Made by a program: the position numbers and the translations under genes. A DNA stretch of 64,000 nucleotides from Corallococcus silvisoli (GTDB taxonomy: Bacteria; Myxococcota; Myxococcia; Myxococcales; Myxococcaceae): positions 1 through 64,000 of the forward strand of contig NZ_JAAAPJ010000002.1 of the NCBI RefSeq assembly GCF_009909145.1, given 5' to 3'. Within the stretch, counting starts at the first letter, position 1. Each line of letters begins with the position of its first letter. Below, in pieces: positions 10,501-18,900 of this stretch. The notes below the pieces were generated by a model. It searched no databases and was not told where the DNA came from. It saw only the letters and a program-made list of their open reading frames with translations.

Positions 10501-13500
10501 CGATGCCCTGCGTGTACGGCAGGTCCACCTCCACCGTCTGTCCGAGCGAAGCCTCCGCGGGCGCCGTCAATTCCAGGCGCGTCTCGTCCTCCGCGGGCGC
10601 GCGCACCACGCCCCACGCGTGGGCCGTCCCTCCAGGGAAGGAGTCCATCGCGCTCAGCCCCAGCGGCACGAGGCCCAGCAGCCCCTGGGCATGGGCCTGC
10701 GTCAGGATCAAGCCGGCCACTTCCCTCCAGAGCGAGCGCTGCTTCGGCGGGGACGTCCGCAGGCCCAGCCCGCCGTCCGTCGCCCCACCGCCGCCCGTCG
10801 TTCCCCCGCCTGACTGGGCCAGCGCGGCCTCCACCTTCAGCTGCTGGGCGGGGGTGATCTCCATGTAGCCGAAGAACTCGAACGAGGACGAAGCCACGGG
10901 CCCGTCCGACACCACCGACTTGCGGTCCGTGCTCACGTGGGCGAAGCCGACGCGCTTGAGCGCCAGGCGCCGCTCATCGAACGCGATGAGCACCACCATG
11001 CGTCCGGCCGGCAGCTGCGTGTCCTCGGGGAGCGGGAGCGTCAGCGTCACCGGCTTGAGGAACTGCACGCGCTCGGGCCCAAGCTGCCACAGCGCCGCCA
11101 GCGATGCCCGGTCCTCCATGGGGACCGGACGGCCATGGGGCGGCAGCTCCGTCACCGTGAGGGTGCCCTCCGCCGAGCCATCCGCGAAGGTCAGGCCCCC
11201 CTCGGGCACGTCGAAGCGCAGCGCGCCATGCACGCCGTTGAACGTCAACGCCCCTCCGACCACGCCGTTCACCGGCTGCGCCGAGGCGCCCTCCACCGGG
11301 AAGAGCATCAGGGGCCGGTCCTGCGTCTCCTGCTCGGCCGACACGAAGAGCGGGCGACGGACCGTGGGCAACGACCGGCCATCCGAAGTGGCGCCTCCCT
11401 CGTAGCGCACCACCACCTGCTGACCGCCGCGAACGCCCATCAGCGCCCAGTTGCCATCCGGCCCCGTGCGCGTCGACTGGCCTGCCTGCCCCACCACCTC
11501 CACGCGCACGCCGGACAGCGGGAACTGGCGTTCGTCCAGCACCACGCCGCGCACCACCGTCAACGGACGGCGGACGGTGAACTCGCTGGCGAACGCCGTG
11601 GACTGATCCGGCCCCGTCGCCGCCTGCGCATCCTTGACGCTGACATAGATGCGCTCCCCAGCCGGGAGTGCCTCGCGCGCGACGAACGTCACCGTCTGCC
11701 CGCCGGGCGCCACCGAGTAGCCCCCCTGGAGCTTCTCGCCCCGCGCCCGCACCTCGAAGTGGCTGGCCACGGTGGCCGCGTCCACCGGCTTGTTGAAGGA
11801 CACGCTCACGAGCGCGTCCGTCTCCACTCCCGTCGCCCCTGGCGCCGGAGCCACGCCGGACACCGCCAGCGGCTCATGCTCCACGTCGCGGTAGCGCACC
11901 CCGACGCTCGCCCGGCTGGACATGCCGTTGGCGTCCGTCGCCACCACTTCGATGGTGTTCGGGCCCAGGGCCAGCGCCACCTTCAGCGCGTACACCCCTG
12001 GAGACACGAGCGTGGCCGGGAGCGAACCGATGGCCACCGTCACGGGCGCCGTCCCACCGCTCACCTGGACGCGTACGTCGATCTGATCCGAGTCCGCCTC
12101 GGTCCCATCCGCTGGTGTGAGCACGGTCACCTGCGGCGGCACGCTGGCGATGTTCAGCACCTGGTTGAGCACGCGACGGTTTCCGGCGAGGTCCTCCGCC
12201 ACGATTTCAATGGTGTTCGCCCCCACCTGGAGCGGCACCGGCACCGCGAAGCTGCCAGCCACCAGGGTCACGGGCACGCCCGCCACCGTCACACGTGACA
12301 GGTGCGCATCACCCGCGGTCCCCTTCAGCAGGTACGGGCTCTGCGTCACCGTCGCGGGGTTCGTCGCAGGGGCTGTGATGTCGAGCCAGGGCCGCGTTCG
12401 ATCCACGGACACCTCGCGCACCGCCGAGGCCACCCGCCCCCGCGCGTCCGTCACCTCGACCGTCAAGGTCTGGGGCCCTTCCAGAAGCCCGACGGAGGCG
12501 CTGAAGTACCGCGCCGCCACCGTCGCGGCGAAGCCATTGACCGTCACCTGGAGCGGCAGCTCACCGCCCTCGACCTGGCCCGTCACCGCGAAGCGGGAGC
12601 CCCCCAACACCGCGCCCTCGTCGGGCGCCGTGACCACCAGCCTCGGAGCGGGCTGCGGCTCCGGAGCGCCCGCATCCAGTTCGAACGGAGGCCCCGCGTC
12701 AGCGCCCGTGGAACCACCGTCCTGCGGGCCCTGCGCCCCGCCATCCTGCGAGGGCTGCGTGCCCGCATCCTGACCGGGAGGCACGCCCGCGTCGCCGCCC
12801 CTGGGCATCCGGAGGAGCTGAAGCGTCCTTTGAACGCTCGCCCCACCCCTGTCCGTCACCCGGATGACGACGGTCCGCGCTCCGACCTCGACCGCGAGGA
12901 CATGGGCGAAGGTCCCGTCGGCGTGGACGACCACCGGGCTCCCATCCACCGTCACCACCGGCGTGTCGGTGGGGTCGGGAACAGAGGCTTCACCGCGAAC
13001 CGTGACGCTGCTCTCCGTGAAGACGTAGCCGTCTGGCGGGTCCGTCACGATGAGCGTGGGCAGTGCCATGGCGCGCGTCACCGTGCGCGAAAGAGATGTG
13101 ACGTTGCCCGCGGCGTCCGTCGCGATGAGGGTCAGCGTGTTGACGCCCGCCGCGAGCGCGGCCTGCGTGGAGAAGGCCCCCTGCGCGTCGGGGGTCACCG
13201 GAATGCCAGCCACCGTCAGCGTCACGGGGGTCGCGTCCGCCACCATCCCCGAGACCGTCACCTCGGCGGTGCTCACGACTGCGTTGTCCAACGGGGTATC
13301 CACCGCCAGGACCGGAGGAGACGTGTCGCGGTGGAGCTGCACCGGGAGCGTCCCCGTGCTTCCCAGGTTGTCGTACGCCACCACCTGAAAGACGTTGCTG
13401 CCCTCCGTCAGCGACACGGTGGTACGCCAGTTCCCATCCTCTCCATGGACGAAGGAGGTCTCCCCCACCTTCACATCCCCCACGGTCTCGTCGTCCGCCA

Positions 13501-15067
13501 CATGGACGACCAGCTCCACGGAGGTTTGATTCGTCACCGTGCCGTTGATGGGGGACACCAGTGTCAGCACCGGAGGTGGATTGATGGTGAAGCGGATCAG
13601 TTGGACGTTGTAGTTGTACGCGGCGTCACGGGCCACGATGTACAGCGTGTGGGGACCGAGGGCGGTCACCACCATGCCGTTGCTGAATTCGCCAGAGTCC
13701 AGGCTGACGATGAACGCCTCGATATAGGGACTGGTGACCTCCACCGTGATGGTCACCGGACCGGGATACATCTGCTGATCCGCGACGCCCGTGACCACCA
13801 CGGTGGGGGGCTCGGTGCGAATGGCGAAGTGGATCCGCTTCAGCGCGACGCGCCCCTGGGCATCCTCCGCCCTGACAAGCAGGTCGTAGTCGTCCTGAAG
13901 CGAAACCGGGTCTCCGCTCTGGAGAGGCAGACCATTCAAGATGGCGGTGGTGACGACAGGCGCCGCTCCTCCAGTCGCGCTGAAGACAGGGGTCACCGGT
14001 CCCCTGGTGACAAGCCCCTCGGAGACACCGCTGATCTCGAGCACCGGGGACTCGCTGTCCAGCACGACCGGCCGGCACTCGCGGCGGGTGTTGCCACAGC
14101 TGTCATGGATGGTGGTGGTGACAGCGTTGATGCCTTCGGTGAGGGCCATCTCGAACTGGAAGCCGTCATGCCCCACGAGCCCCGCGGTCTGTCCATTGAC
14201 CGTGACATCCTTCGTATCGATGCCAAACCGGCCGGAGAAGTGGGCGGGCGATGACGTGAAATACGCGCCCGGCTCTGGCTCGTACAGCATCAGGGAGGGG
14301 GGAATCGCGTCCGCGTCGAACACGGCCACCCGGGCGCTGCCGCCGCTGCTTCCCTGCACCTCCAGCCTCAGGGTGTTGTTGGCCTGAAGCGGGACGGCCG
14401 CGGCGAACGTCCGCCGTTCGGCCACGGGAACATTCGCGAGCAGATCCACGCCATTGAGCAGCACCTGAGCCGTGGTGTCCTCGCCCACCAGGTCCACCAT
14501 CACGATGCCGAGCGTCTCCGAGCTCTTCCAGTCGAAGGAATCCTCCTTCAGGGGATCGCTGACCACCTGCGCCACGAGATTCGACAGGACGCACGGCAGG
14601 TTGGTCAGCGCCGCGACCGAGGCCCGGACCTCTCCGCTTCCAGTGGCTGACACCGTCAGGAGGCTGGGCGCGCCCAGCACCACCCGGCGCACCGCGAGGG
14701 GCGTGCCGGGAGCAAGCGTCAGCACCGCCTCGCCATCCAAGGTGACCTGCGCGGTCTGCACGCCATTCAGGCCCTGACCGTCGCCGTTCTGGACCACGAG
14801 CAGGACCTGCTCCCCCGCCGCGCCGGGAATCTGCGCGCTGCCCTGGGTGCCGCCCGAGACCACCAGGGTGCCGCCGCGCCACGACGTATTCGTCGACACC
14901 GGCTCCACCGACGAACACGCCTGGGCGAGCGCCGGAGTGAGCGGCGCCCGGGACACGAACACAGGCGCCGCTGGCGCCACCGGTGCGTCCTGCTTCTTGC
15001 TGCAACCCGCCACCACCGTCAGCGCCAGGGCTCCCCAAAGCCACGCGCGTCGCATCCCCCTGCTCAT
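1082..15067 (-). CDS. Giant Rhs/YD-repeat polymorphic toxin lipoprotein with Ig-like stalk and YwqJ-type deaminase tip
   Basis: A 4,661-aa protein. The N-terminus is a lipoprotein signal with lipobox VVAGC and lipidated Cys about residue 22. It is followed by many Ig-like domains (about 30-1060, with an Asp/Ala/Gly linker near 757-803), a Big_5-like domain (about 1066-1165), a carboxypeptidase-regulatory-like fold (about 1166-1230), a long secreted region with 'DGGT' linkers, a DUF6531 domain (about 2509-2590, with 'FSRTYNNQDNELAPLGLGWR'), YD repeats (about 3000-4200), and the Rhs core-associated domain (about 4226-4310) ending in the DPDG motif that in Rhs proteins marks self-cleavage. Beyond it lie a pre-toxin stretch with a hydrophobic helix and the deaminase (about 4525-4661) with C4598-x-E4600 and P-C4644-x-x-C4647. 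The ATG lies in an ATGA overlap with the stop of the upstream parvulin gene. Unlike many Rhs toxins it has no PAAR or VgrG domain; export is probably Sec plus lipidation. The toxin assignment is strong; the target is unknown. Confidence 0.88.
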   Translation of the reverse strand: MSRGMRRAWLWGALALTVVAGCSKKQDAPVAPAAPVFVSRAPLTPALAQACSSVEPVSTNTSWRGGTLVVSGGTQGSAQIPGAAGEQVLLVVQNGDGQGLNGVQTAQVTLDGEAVLTLAPGTPLAVRRVVLGAPSLLTVSATGSGEVRASVAALTNLPCVLSNLVAQVVSDPLKEDSFDWKSSETLGIVMVDLVGEDTTAQVLLNGVDLLANVPVAERRTFAAAVPLQANNTLRLEVQGSSGGSARVAVFDADAIPPSLMLYEPEPGAYFTSSPAHFSGRFGIDTKDVTVNGQTAGLVGHDGFQFEMALTEGINAVTTTIHDSCGNTRRECRPVVLDSESPVLEISGVSEGLVTRGPVTPVFSATGGAAPVVTTAILNGLPLQSGDPVSLQDDYDLLVRAEDAQGRVALKRIHFAIRTEPPTVVVTGVADQQMYPGPVTITVEVTSPYIEAFIVSLDSGEFSNGMVVTALGPHTLYIVARDAAYNYNVQLIRFTINPPPVLTLVSPINGTVTNQTSVELVVHVADDETVGDVKVGETSFVHGEDGNWRTTVSLTEGSNVFQVVAYDNLGSTGTLPVQLHRDTSPPVLAVDTPLDNAVVSTAEVTVSGMVADATPVTLTVAGIPVTPDAQGAFSTQAALAAGVNTLTLIATDAAGNVTSLSRTVTRAMALPTLIVTDPPDGYVFTESSVTVRGEASVPDPTDTPVVTVDGSPVVVHADGTFAHVLAVEVGARTVVIRVTDRGGASVQRTLQLLRMPRGGDAGVPPGQDAGTQPSQDGGAQGPQDGGSTGADAGPPFELDAGAPEPQPAPRLVVTAPDEGAVLGGSRFAVTGQVEGGELPLQVTVNGFAATVAARYFSASVGLLEGPQTLTVEVTDARGRVASAVREVSVDRTRPWLDITAPATNPATVTQSPYLLKGTAGDAHLSRVTVAGVPVTLVAGSFAVPVPLQVGANTIEIVAEDLAGNRRVLNQVLNIASVPPQVTVLTPADGTEADSDQIDVRVQVSGGTAPVTVAIGSLPATLVSPGVYALKVALALGPNTIEVVATDANGMSSRASVGVRYRDVEHEPLAVSGVAPAPGATGVETDALVSVSFNKPVDAATVASHFEVRARGEKLQGGYSVAPGGQTVTFVAREALPAGERIYVSVKDAQAATGPDQSTAFASEFTVRRPLTVVRGVVLDERQFPLSGVRVEVVGQAGQSTRTGPDGNWALMGVRGGQQVVVRYEGGATSDGRSLPTVRRPLFVSAEQETQDRPLMLFPVEGASAQPVNGVVGGALTFNGVHGALRFDVPEGGLTFADGSAEGTLTVTELPPHGRPVPMEDRASLAALWQLGPERVQFLKPVTLTLPLPEDTQLPAGRMVVLIAFDERRLALKRVGFAHVSTDRKSVVSDGPVASSSFEFFGYMEITPAQQLKVEAALAQSGGGTTGGGGATDGGLGLRTSPPKQRSLWREVAGLILTQAHAQGLLGLVPLGLSAMDSFPGGTAHAWGVVRAPAEDETRLELTAPAEASLGQTVEVDLPYTQGIGFVARYDANAALADPGGEMVTASLSGVSPDGTPLAPGSGATWTVQQSSEATLATVVTLAPGTTTLVLTGATRFDTRAIELKATLTPLPVDGGVGIPKRATLLLRRSEVSSEGEVDPLHGAARFQGVRVDITSVNDTAAQTGEAGKYSTLVQVPAPNTQSIACADIPLGPRFVARLDAEGNTRFDSVGGSFPVCSPMFWLYPGGATRADVLVDVRLLHGGITFKHKDGQRIPAVCAGAAPTQRDPQTGEVLRISEADVATTEVHFFREGDLDHPLARYAVTRPSVQACPDPANPPEVPQGQYSRLRLGPTNSVSRATRMRCEQLLVEGARTAEERLFQKNECTDSNSGFLRLSEGDRLVVFAVNHATGYSGMATVTVPAINRNARVDGKCPADANGPLQIQEGSQTFAISHCTQQELGIPGDVDLYPPEIDVRVQRRAQDDGVPQAAKKHLIRTGGAGTTRDDYVQVVTHWRVRRERRLAAGPGAGAPDGGSDGGTCVRGLQADGGACAPGLLTDDDADAGVPLEVFCSELPATASALQLASCLQDDQELSDVPPGVPPLAGQIVRVTGSAVEQPAVTTFPVAPGQHSVHVEAALRRLNADGKTETVNSLLSANYYLHIVGSRLLERDQNGDGWVSPSEDVARPPHFEEPSPRGTNPPGLPAQALVLKNVFKRYDTKGALSEQYDMAREHEFRILGLKPTSVEAKGDGSSRDLSQVAEPAAAERDLAYDFLAHLMEPEDPGRAGTLSGDYRVRLGSDAFGIDCPLKVDAVAHTLVANCGGEYLAEVLSASDILYLELYLSGNAENVLYRFNLFGLASRKDVLAASTEYLAEAAVEPDAADGTAAIGRPVGRPAMSNFFVEPEQFSAGVLKLCSTPGCEQSMGNLLKEALLSRAVDGSFNVDETERGRVREQLQLSPQASASGARRFQLALPSDLASMPGSPLGARPVYLVLESAASLAAGERTVTALGKPEGSYNAANARAVGQASVSGVSASDGHLSFSHEDFSVPFLNGAFGFSRTYNNQDNELAPLGLGWRHNFEGFVREERFGRYVVVVNGQAYGFPGCVTPPSSEPASRGNASACTTDNTHGFTLTVDAPVAASEGDTVVLTTPRGERFEFNRRAMGPWDEGKRRWLLTRFGDAHRRADGKGWTTLAYLPSSDLVSTATRRGESGEVQLAFGYEPVDVQAPGVSPLLRLMVRSQGFQWLKTVTLAGGMGGTYTATFTRDGVGNLTRAARRPGSPFLIYSYEYEPVPQSLGATARWAALNELSVARIIHGATEDAVGPVQWSARYLRQSPRAPHPHVSTREVVSEVVETGMAGGKLTMAYGTGGKRSVTRPDNVQVDLQLNTSNNVSTSQTPAGQTKQQWPSDTKGQKVVVDRSESPTGRVMNMTSDASLQLTDAVLTKGPDNSLPVAGLGLDRKLVHFELDARFGLPTTSTVKVGLGSASITSPRNATGDLTELKLSNAEGTKAVFQAPEYDADGLLKRFTDAQGRTVRNDDFNGLGQARKTVTSLEGATGLGILSRMVTYDAYGRVLRSEELETGVYEAWTYDGLGRVLTLERSGTPPEQWTYAYAETQSPEGKPVLTVTETLAQADAEAGGTTSAHLRTMTYEDGQLMSESLRVGDPARIVTTSYAYENGQLKSTTDAKGDVRVNVHDSAGRLVRVTVNGVTEMQYTLDAEGHPTVITDALKRETKVAYDEAGRAVSWDWGDGDTESVTLDAQGNVVRRVQGATGNHALALTRLDAMGRPRKTDSERVDGAVHEERIYDAAGRVTRVEDAELGLVEQMEYSDVLGRLTRTTRTVQTSNGRSLSLVETRTYDDPARLVTLTRTIDTGSGPRTETQTQLMDTAGRVLETRRDVDGHAAVDTYRYTERGDVYRHVSPTGAVTLSTYDAAGQLLRVKDPENFTKTYVRDNVGRVEKELGPHPGYESTQTYDGLGRPAVRTVAAYGTTPKMEWTYAYLPDTHETMETAVLGAGGSIVTTRRHNARDRLVKESVVGGTARRDVTVAWEGPWEKSRVVTEGTGWTAGTTYDSRDDRGRVLEQKETWASGGASYRYETTTAWVKRTSTTTSVDTAGVQSDTRSAQAEVDSLGNVVWLKQGGYADVWDYDAAGVLAKQQKAGMPATTYAYVNGLLKTESYGGETTQYSYDAAGRVTDQTHPDGRQTHYEYSPRGLKLLARYGKASAWDATTYTYDANGTLETVTYGAESPGESQMWTYSRGARGELLGAQHPAVGAFVYGYDGLLRLTEVKPPTGSPTPAQTFSYDALGRQVQRTRGTSTWLTTWSGGVSTQVDANHDTVVTLVDGRGRPSRVAYQPGAASAPNTELTAVALSYTAADQPWRVEETRGTQTLANVYTYDARRLLTRQARGTDAVDYTYRPSGQRLTVTSPAGVVTYGYDSLERLSSTIGPAGTTDFEWEAGGGRLLSVKGGGLVERRCYEGRGRLKAVLNANADAACDTLATAAGLKSLFEYTYDARGNRLTEDYRDAPAGTLKRTKYGYDGADRLTGVKYEDGRAVLYRLAVDGTRLEEKETAAGYPGGLTPEAFSTAVAQRHWRYGLDARGGLEGLFNELEPNPAQQRLATYVTDLVGRVKSEQRGGARKDYGWDAAGRLTKVTLASEVAGEGGSVTTQYQYGWDGLRVARTTGAQTSTYQWAGGALVEERLAGQPALLYTQGGGMTVAVGAERIAHDGLGSAVGRYAATGAGTQHRYDAWGSYRNETAPTPSQASLGYTGHAWDSEAGLTYAQQRWLDTKTGRFLSNDPLDAAGSLTIPTELNPWLYGRGSPLVFSDPDGRCSRKYGNRSWKLCLAESMQEKATADLLVAQDDAAKKVALGNYISAARYEEEALNDADFRRSVVDPVLLNVSIGAVASPAIAASAVFSEALLVYGVFSASVKATGVVTGDKVVFGVSGVDVSRYGECRGAWWECERFWDGVGASSELFVAGAGSVLAAQDAGGPLVSPQTQKALNAVEDAWGSLELTSPRGHVNLAPWKRGAKGSGIRSPRPSKAPLAAKNHAKAVRERELAAGNDEASGTAAALELRGGDVYTGMSTMGRPRKINERVEALYDRAPKKSPYHKRCGEADCLSKVFDAGEESKLPGSTISTARMRGPNADGLEMHLGPHVPCSSCQYVLDFIGIKYISE

Positions 15068-15909
15068 CGCGACTCCCCCTCGGTCCGCCCAGACGCCTTC
15101 CCGGTGGACAGCCGCTCCGGGTAGCGCTTCACGGTGATGTCCTTGCGAAGCTGCTCCGTCCGCTCCTGCACGGCGTCGTTGCGGGCCTGCGCCGCGAGCA
15201 CGCCCCGCACTTCCTCGAAGGAGGGCACCACCGTGCGCGGAGCTTCCAACGCCTTCGCCACATGCAACCCGAAGGGCGTCGTGAACGGGGCGGAAGGCAC
15301 ACCCGGCTTCAGCTCCGCCACCGCCGCGAAGAAGCGCGGATCCACCTGGCCCTCGCGCAGCACGCCCAGGTCTCCGCCCTGACTGCCCGTGGCCGCATCC
15401 TCCGACGTCTCCCTGGCCACCACCGCGAAGTCCTCACCTCCCACCAGCCGCGCATAGACGCGGTTGATGCGAGCCTGCGCCGCCACGCGCTCCGCTTCGG
15501 TCGCCTGCGGCTGCACGTAGACCACGATGTGGGCCACGTGCACTTCGCGCCGGGCCAGGGAATCCTTCTGGGCCGCGTAGCGCTGGCGCAGGGCCTCTTC
15601 CGTGGAGGCCTTCGCGCCCACGGACTCTACATACGCATGCGCGAGCACCTCGCGTCTCGCGGCCTCCAGACGTGCCGTGAGCGCCGGGTCCTTGAGCAGA
15701 CCGTCGCGCCGAGCCGCCTCCGCGAGCAACGTCCGGTCCACCACCGCCTCCAGCGCGGCCTCTGGCGTCCCCCCCGCCTGCTGTTGCAGCGCGACGTCCG
15801 CGAGCAACACCGGCGTGTCCCCGACCCGCGCGACCTCCTCCCGCGATCCACACGCCCCCAGCCCACACACCGCCAGCACCAGCACTCCCCAAACCAGCCC
15901 CGGCTTCAC
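15064..15909 (-). CDS. Parvulin-type (PpiC/SurA-like) peptidyl-prolyl isomerase lipoprotein
   Basis: A 281-aa envelope foldase. The signal peptide ends in lipobox GLGAC with lipidated Cys20. A SurA-N-like helical region follows (about 30-115), then a parvulin rotamase domain (about 121-225). Both histidines of the parvulin active site appear kept: 'VHVAHIVV' (H127) and 'PFGLHVAKAL' (H216), with the 'GGDLGVL' turn between. Start is GTG at 15909, in a GTGA overlap with the stop of the 10,415-aa gene; its own stop overlaps the ATG of the Rhs toxin gene (ATGA). It is therefore translationally wired between the two giants and likely helps fold one or both after export (inference). Its C-terminal about 50 residues are charged and probably disordered. 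Confidence 0.88.
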   Translation of the reverse strand: MKPGLVWGVLVLAVCGLGACGSREEVARVGDTPVLLADVALQQQAGGTPEAALEAVVDRTLLAEAARRDGLLKDPALTARLEAARREVLAHAYVESVGAKASTEEALRQRYAAQKDSLARREVHVAHIVVYVQPQATEAERVAAQARINRVYARLVGGEDFAVVARETSEDAATGSQGGDLGVLREGQVDPRFFAAVAELKPGVPSAPFTTPFGLHVAKALEAPRTVVPSFEEVRGVLAAQARNDAVQERTEQLRKDITVKRYPERLSTGKASGRTEGESR

Positions 15910-18900
15910 TGTCCGCCTCCAGAGGACTGACGGACGAAATCGCCCGCGCAGTCACCGTCACCACAACTCCAGACATCGTTCCGAGCCGCCGCACCACCGC
16001 CAACCGACTCCAGCATCGCATGCCAGCCCCAGCGGGACTCCCAGTCCCCGCCGGGCAAGGACATCCTCTCCGCGCCGGCCAGGACCGAGGCCAGGAGCGG
16101 TCCGGAAGCCGGCGTGAGCACGGCCTCCACATCTTGCGCCTGTTGCTTCTGAGTCGCAGGAGGCGCCGCCGGGCGCCGGACCTTCGGAGCAGCGGTTCCG
16201 GAGCCCGAGGACTCACGGTCCTCGGGGGGCATTCCGCGCCCCATGGACGAAGAGCCGTGGTCGCGCTCCCTCGCCCTCATCGACGGGGCGATGTCGACGC
16301 ACCGGTGCGCGGTGCCATCCGCCGCGCATGTCTGCGACGCGTTGCAACTGAACCAGGGGCGGCCCGGATCACAGGGCTCGTCCCACGACAGGACGCCTGT
16401 GACGTGCATCGTCGTGTCACGCGTCCCGCTGACGATGATGAAGGCGGATCTGTCCCCATTGACGTAGAGCCTGTTCGTGCTCGGCACGCCGCCGTCGGCC
16501 AACGCCTGGACCTGTGTTCCTCCCGCGAGCGAGGCGCTGTCGGGCGTACCGCCCGCGAGGTCACTCCCCCCGGGCACACCGCCATCCGGCAGGCCGCCAT
16601 CCGGCAGGCCGCCATCCGGCAGGCCGCCATCCGGCGGTTCCTCGGAGAACGCGCTGCGCATCAAGGACGGATCCACCGCGACCTTGCAGGTCTGATCGGA
16701 GACGGCGCAGCCACCACTGCGCAGGGAGACCGTGGCGAATGGAGCGTCGACGTAGACGTAGCCTGAGCCCGGCATGCGCACACCGAAGACCCGGTCGGGC
16801 GCGGCGGGGCCGCACTTCTGCTCTTCATCCTTCGTCGCTCCCACCAGGGAGACCGGGGTGAACTCCGAGGTGACGACCAGGGGGGCGGCGCAGCTCTCAC
16901 CGTCGCCCCCTCCCTCCACCTCGCCCGCGGCGGATCCACATCCCGGATCCTCGGGCCAGTCTTTTCCATTCACCCCGTCGTCATCGACGCCATTCGAGCA
17001 CTCCGGCTGAACCGGGGGATCCGTTTCGTCGTCATCTTGAGGAGAGGAGCACCCCGGATCCTCCGGGTAGTCGATCAGCTCATCCTCGTCATTGTTGTTC
17101 TCGGAGTCGCTGCACTGAGCCATCCGGCAGCGCATCTCTCCATCCGTGGGCAGGCAATACGACCCGGACTCGCAGGCGAACCAGGGTTGGGTCGGATCGC
17201 AGGTGGTCCCATCGTAGAGGGTCCCCGAGACCTGCAGTTGGGCATCCTCGGAGCCACTGACCACGAGGAAGTAGGTGCCGGCCTCCAATGACTTCGACAC
17301 CTTCCCGGTCACCCCGTAGTCATTCGGATGATCGAAGTACCCTCTGCCGCACCTCAACTCGGAGGTCTCGAGGGGGCAGACCGAGCGCAGCGCGACGTTG
17401 GCGTAGTCCGCCCTGGCCGTGAAGGCGCCGTCGCCGGGGAAGTGGAAGCCGTAGACACGGTCAGGGGCAGGGACCGAGCAGCTTGATTCGAAGTCCGTCG
17501 ACGCGGTGGTGAGCGACACGGACGTCAGCGCGGCGGTGATGACCGCCGGAGCGGCGCAGCTCTCTCCATTGCCCGGGACCTCCTGGCCCCCAGCCGCGAA
17601 GCCACATGCCGGGTCGTTGGGGAAGTCCATCAAGCCGTCCCCATCGTCATCCACGTTGTTTCCACAGATGGGCAGCGGATCCGGGTCCTCCTCCGAGGTG
17701 TCCTCCGGCGACGTGCATCCTGGATCGTAGGGGTAGTCCACCCGCCCGTCCGGAGGTGAATCGTTGTCCTTGCCGTCCATGCAGGCTGGCAGGTTGCAAC
17801 GATGAACACCGTGGACGTCCGGCTCGCAGGTTCCAGCGACGCAGACGAAGTCCTGCGAAGCCGGATCGCACTTCGCGTCCTGGCCCAACTGCGCGCTGAG
17901 GAGCTTGAGAGTGGACGGGCCGGTTGTTCCCAGTGGGTACTGGACGAAGATCCGTGCATCAGCAGACAGGTTCTTCACCGTCTGGATGCCTGTCTTGCAG
18001 TCGGAAGTCGGATCCTCGCACGCCTCCGTTACGACCGCCGGCGTCTGGGTTTCAAAAGTGAGCCTCTTCACGGGCCCGTCGAAGGGCAGCGACACCCAGG
18101 TTCCCGTGTTGACACCCGTATACCCGGAGCACCAGGGGGCGCCCGGCGCGGCCGCGGGCTCCAGGTAGGTCAACGGGATTCCGGCCGGCACAGGAAGCGC
18201 GCACCACTGTCCCGCGCCTGCCGCGAGCACGGGCAGGGTCTTCATGGCCGTCGCACGGAGTCCCGACTGGTCCTCCGCCTCCAGCTCGACCTGGACGGTC
18301 CCCTCCACATCCCAACGGAGGGGAAAGGCCACGTAGTCGCTGGGGGACGAGGTGATCGCATACAGGTCGCCGTCCACCCGGAACGACACCCAGGACACCG
18401 GCGTCAGCTCATCCGACAGCAAGCCATGGATTTGCATGTTGCGCCCGGCGACCAGGTAGCTGGTCGCGACCGTGACGCTGGGGGGGAAGTTGAGGCCCAC
18501 GGGGTAGGTGGCAACCGTGCTGTCGCTCTCCCCCAGGGCGTCTTCTGCCGTCGCGGACAGGTTCGCCGTGAAGGGAGGCACCCGAGCAGTCGCGCACAGC
18601 GACTTGCAGGAAGCGCTATCGCAGCCCAACGACTGAGCCAGGAGCGTTCCGTTCAGGCGCAGCTCCACGCGAGTGAGCTTCGAACTGTCGGACACCTGCA
18701 TGCAGAACTGCTTGGAGTACCCCTCGTACAAGGGCCCTGTCACGGTGGAGAGGGTCACCACCGGCTTCAGGTTGGGCAGGGCCTGCACGGTCGCGGCCTG
18801 CCGGATCTCCCGGCCACCGCGATCCACAGCCACCGCGGTGAGCGACACCGCGCCGGAGGGTCCGGCCGCTGGCAGCACGAACTGCGTGTACAGCAGCCCC

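Noticed and set aside
16581..16637. Possible CRISPR-like repeat
   Set aside because: Units are 15 bp, contiguous and in frame with a coding sequence, with no spacers.
15906..18200. Autotransporter barrel, T9SS or MYXO-CTERM signal at the end of the giant protein
   Set aside because: The C-terminus is a hydrophilic, low-complexity tail ending SSGGGQ; no barrel, hydrophobic helix or Arg cluster is present.
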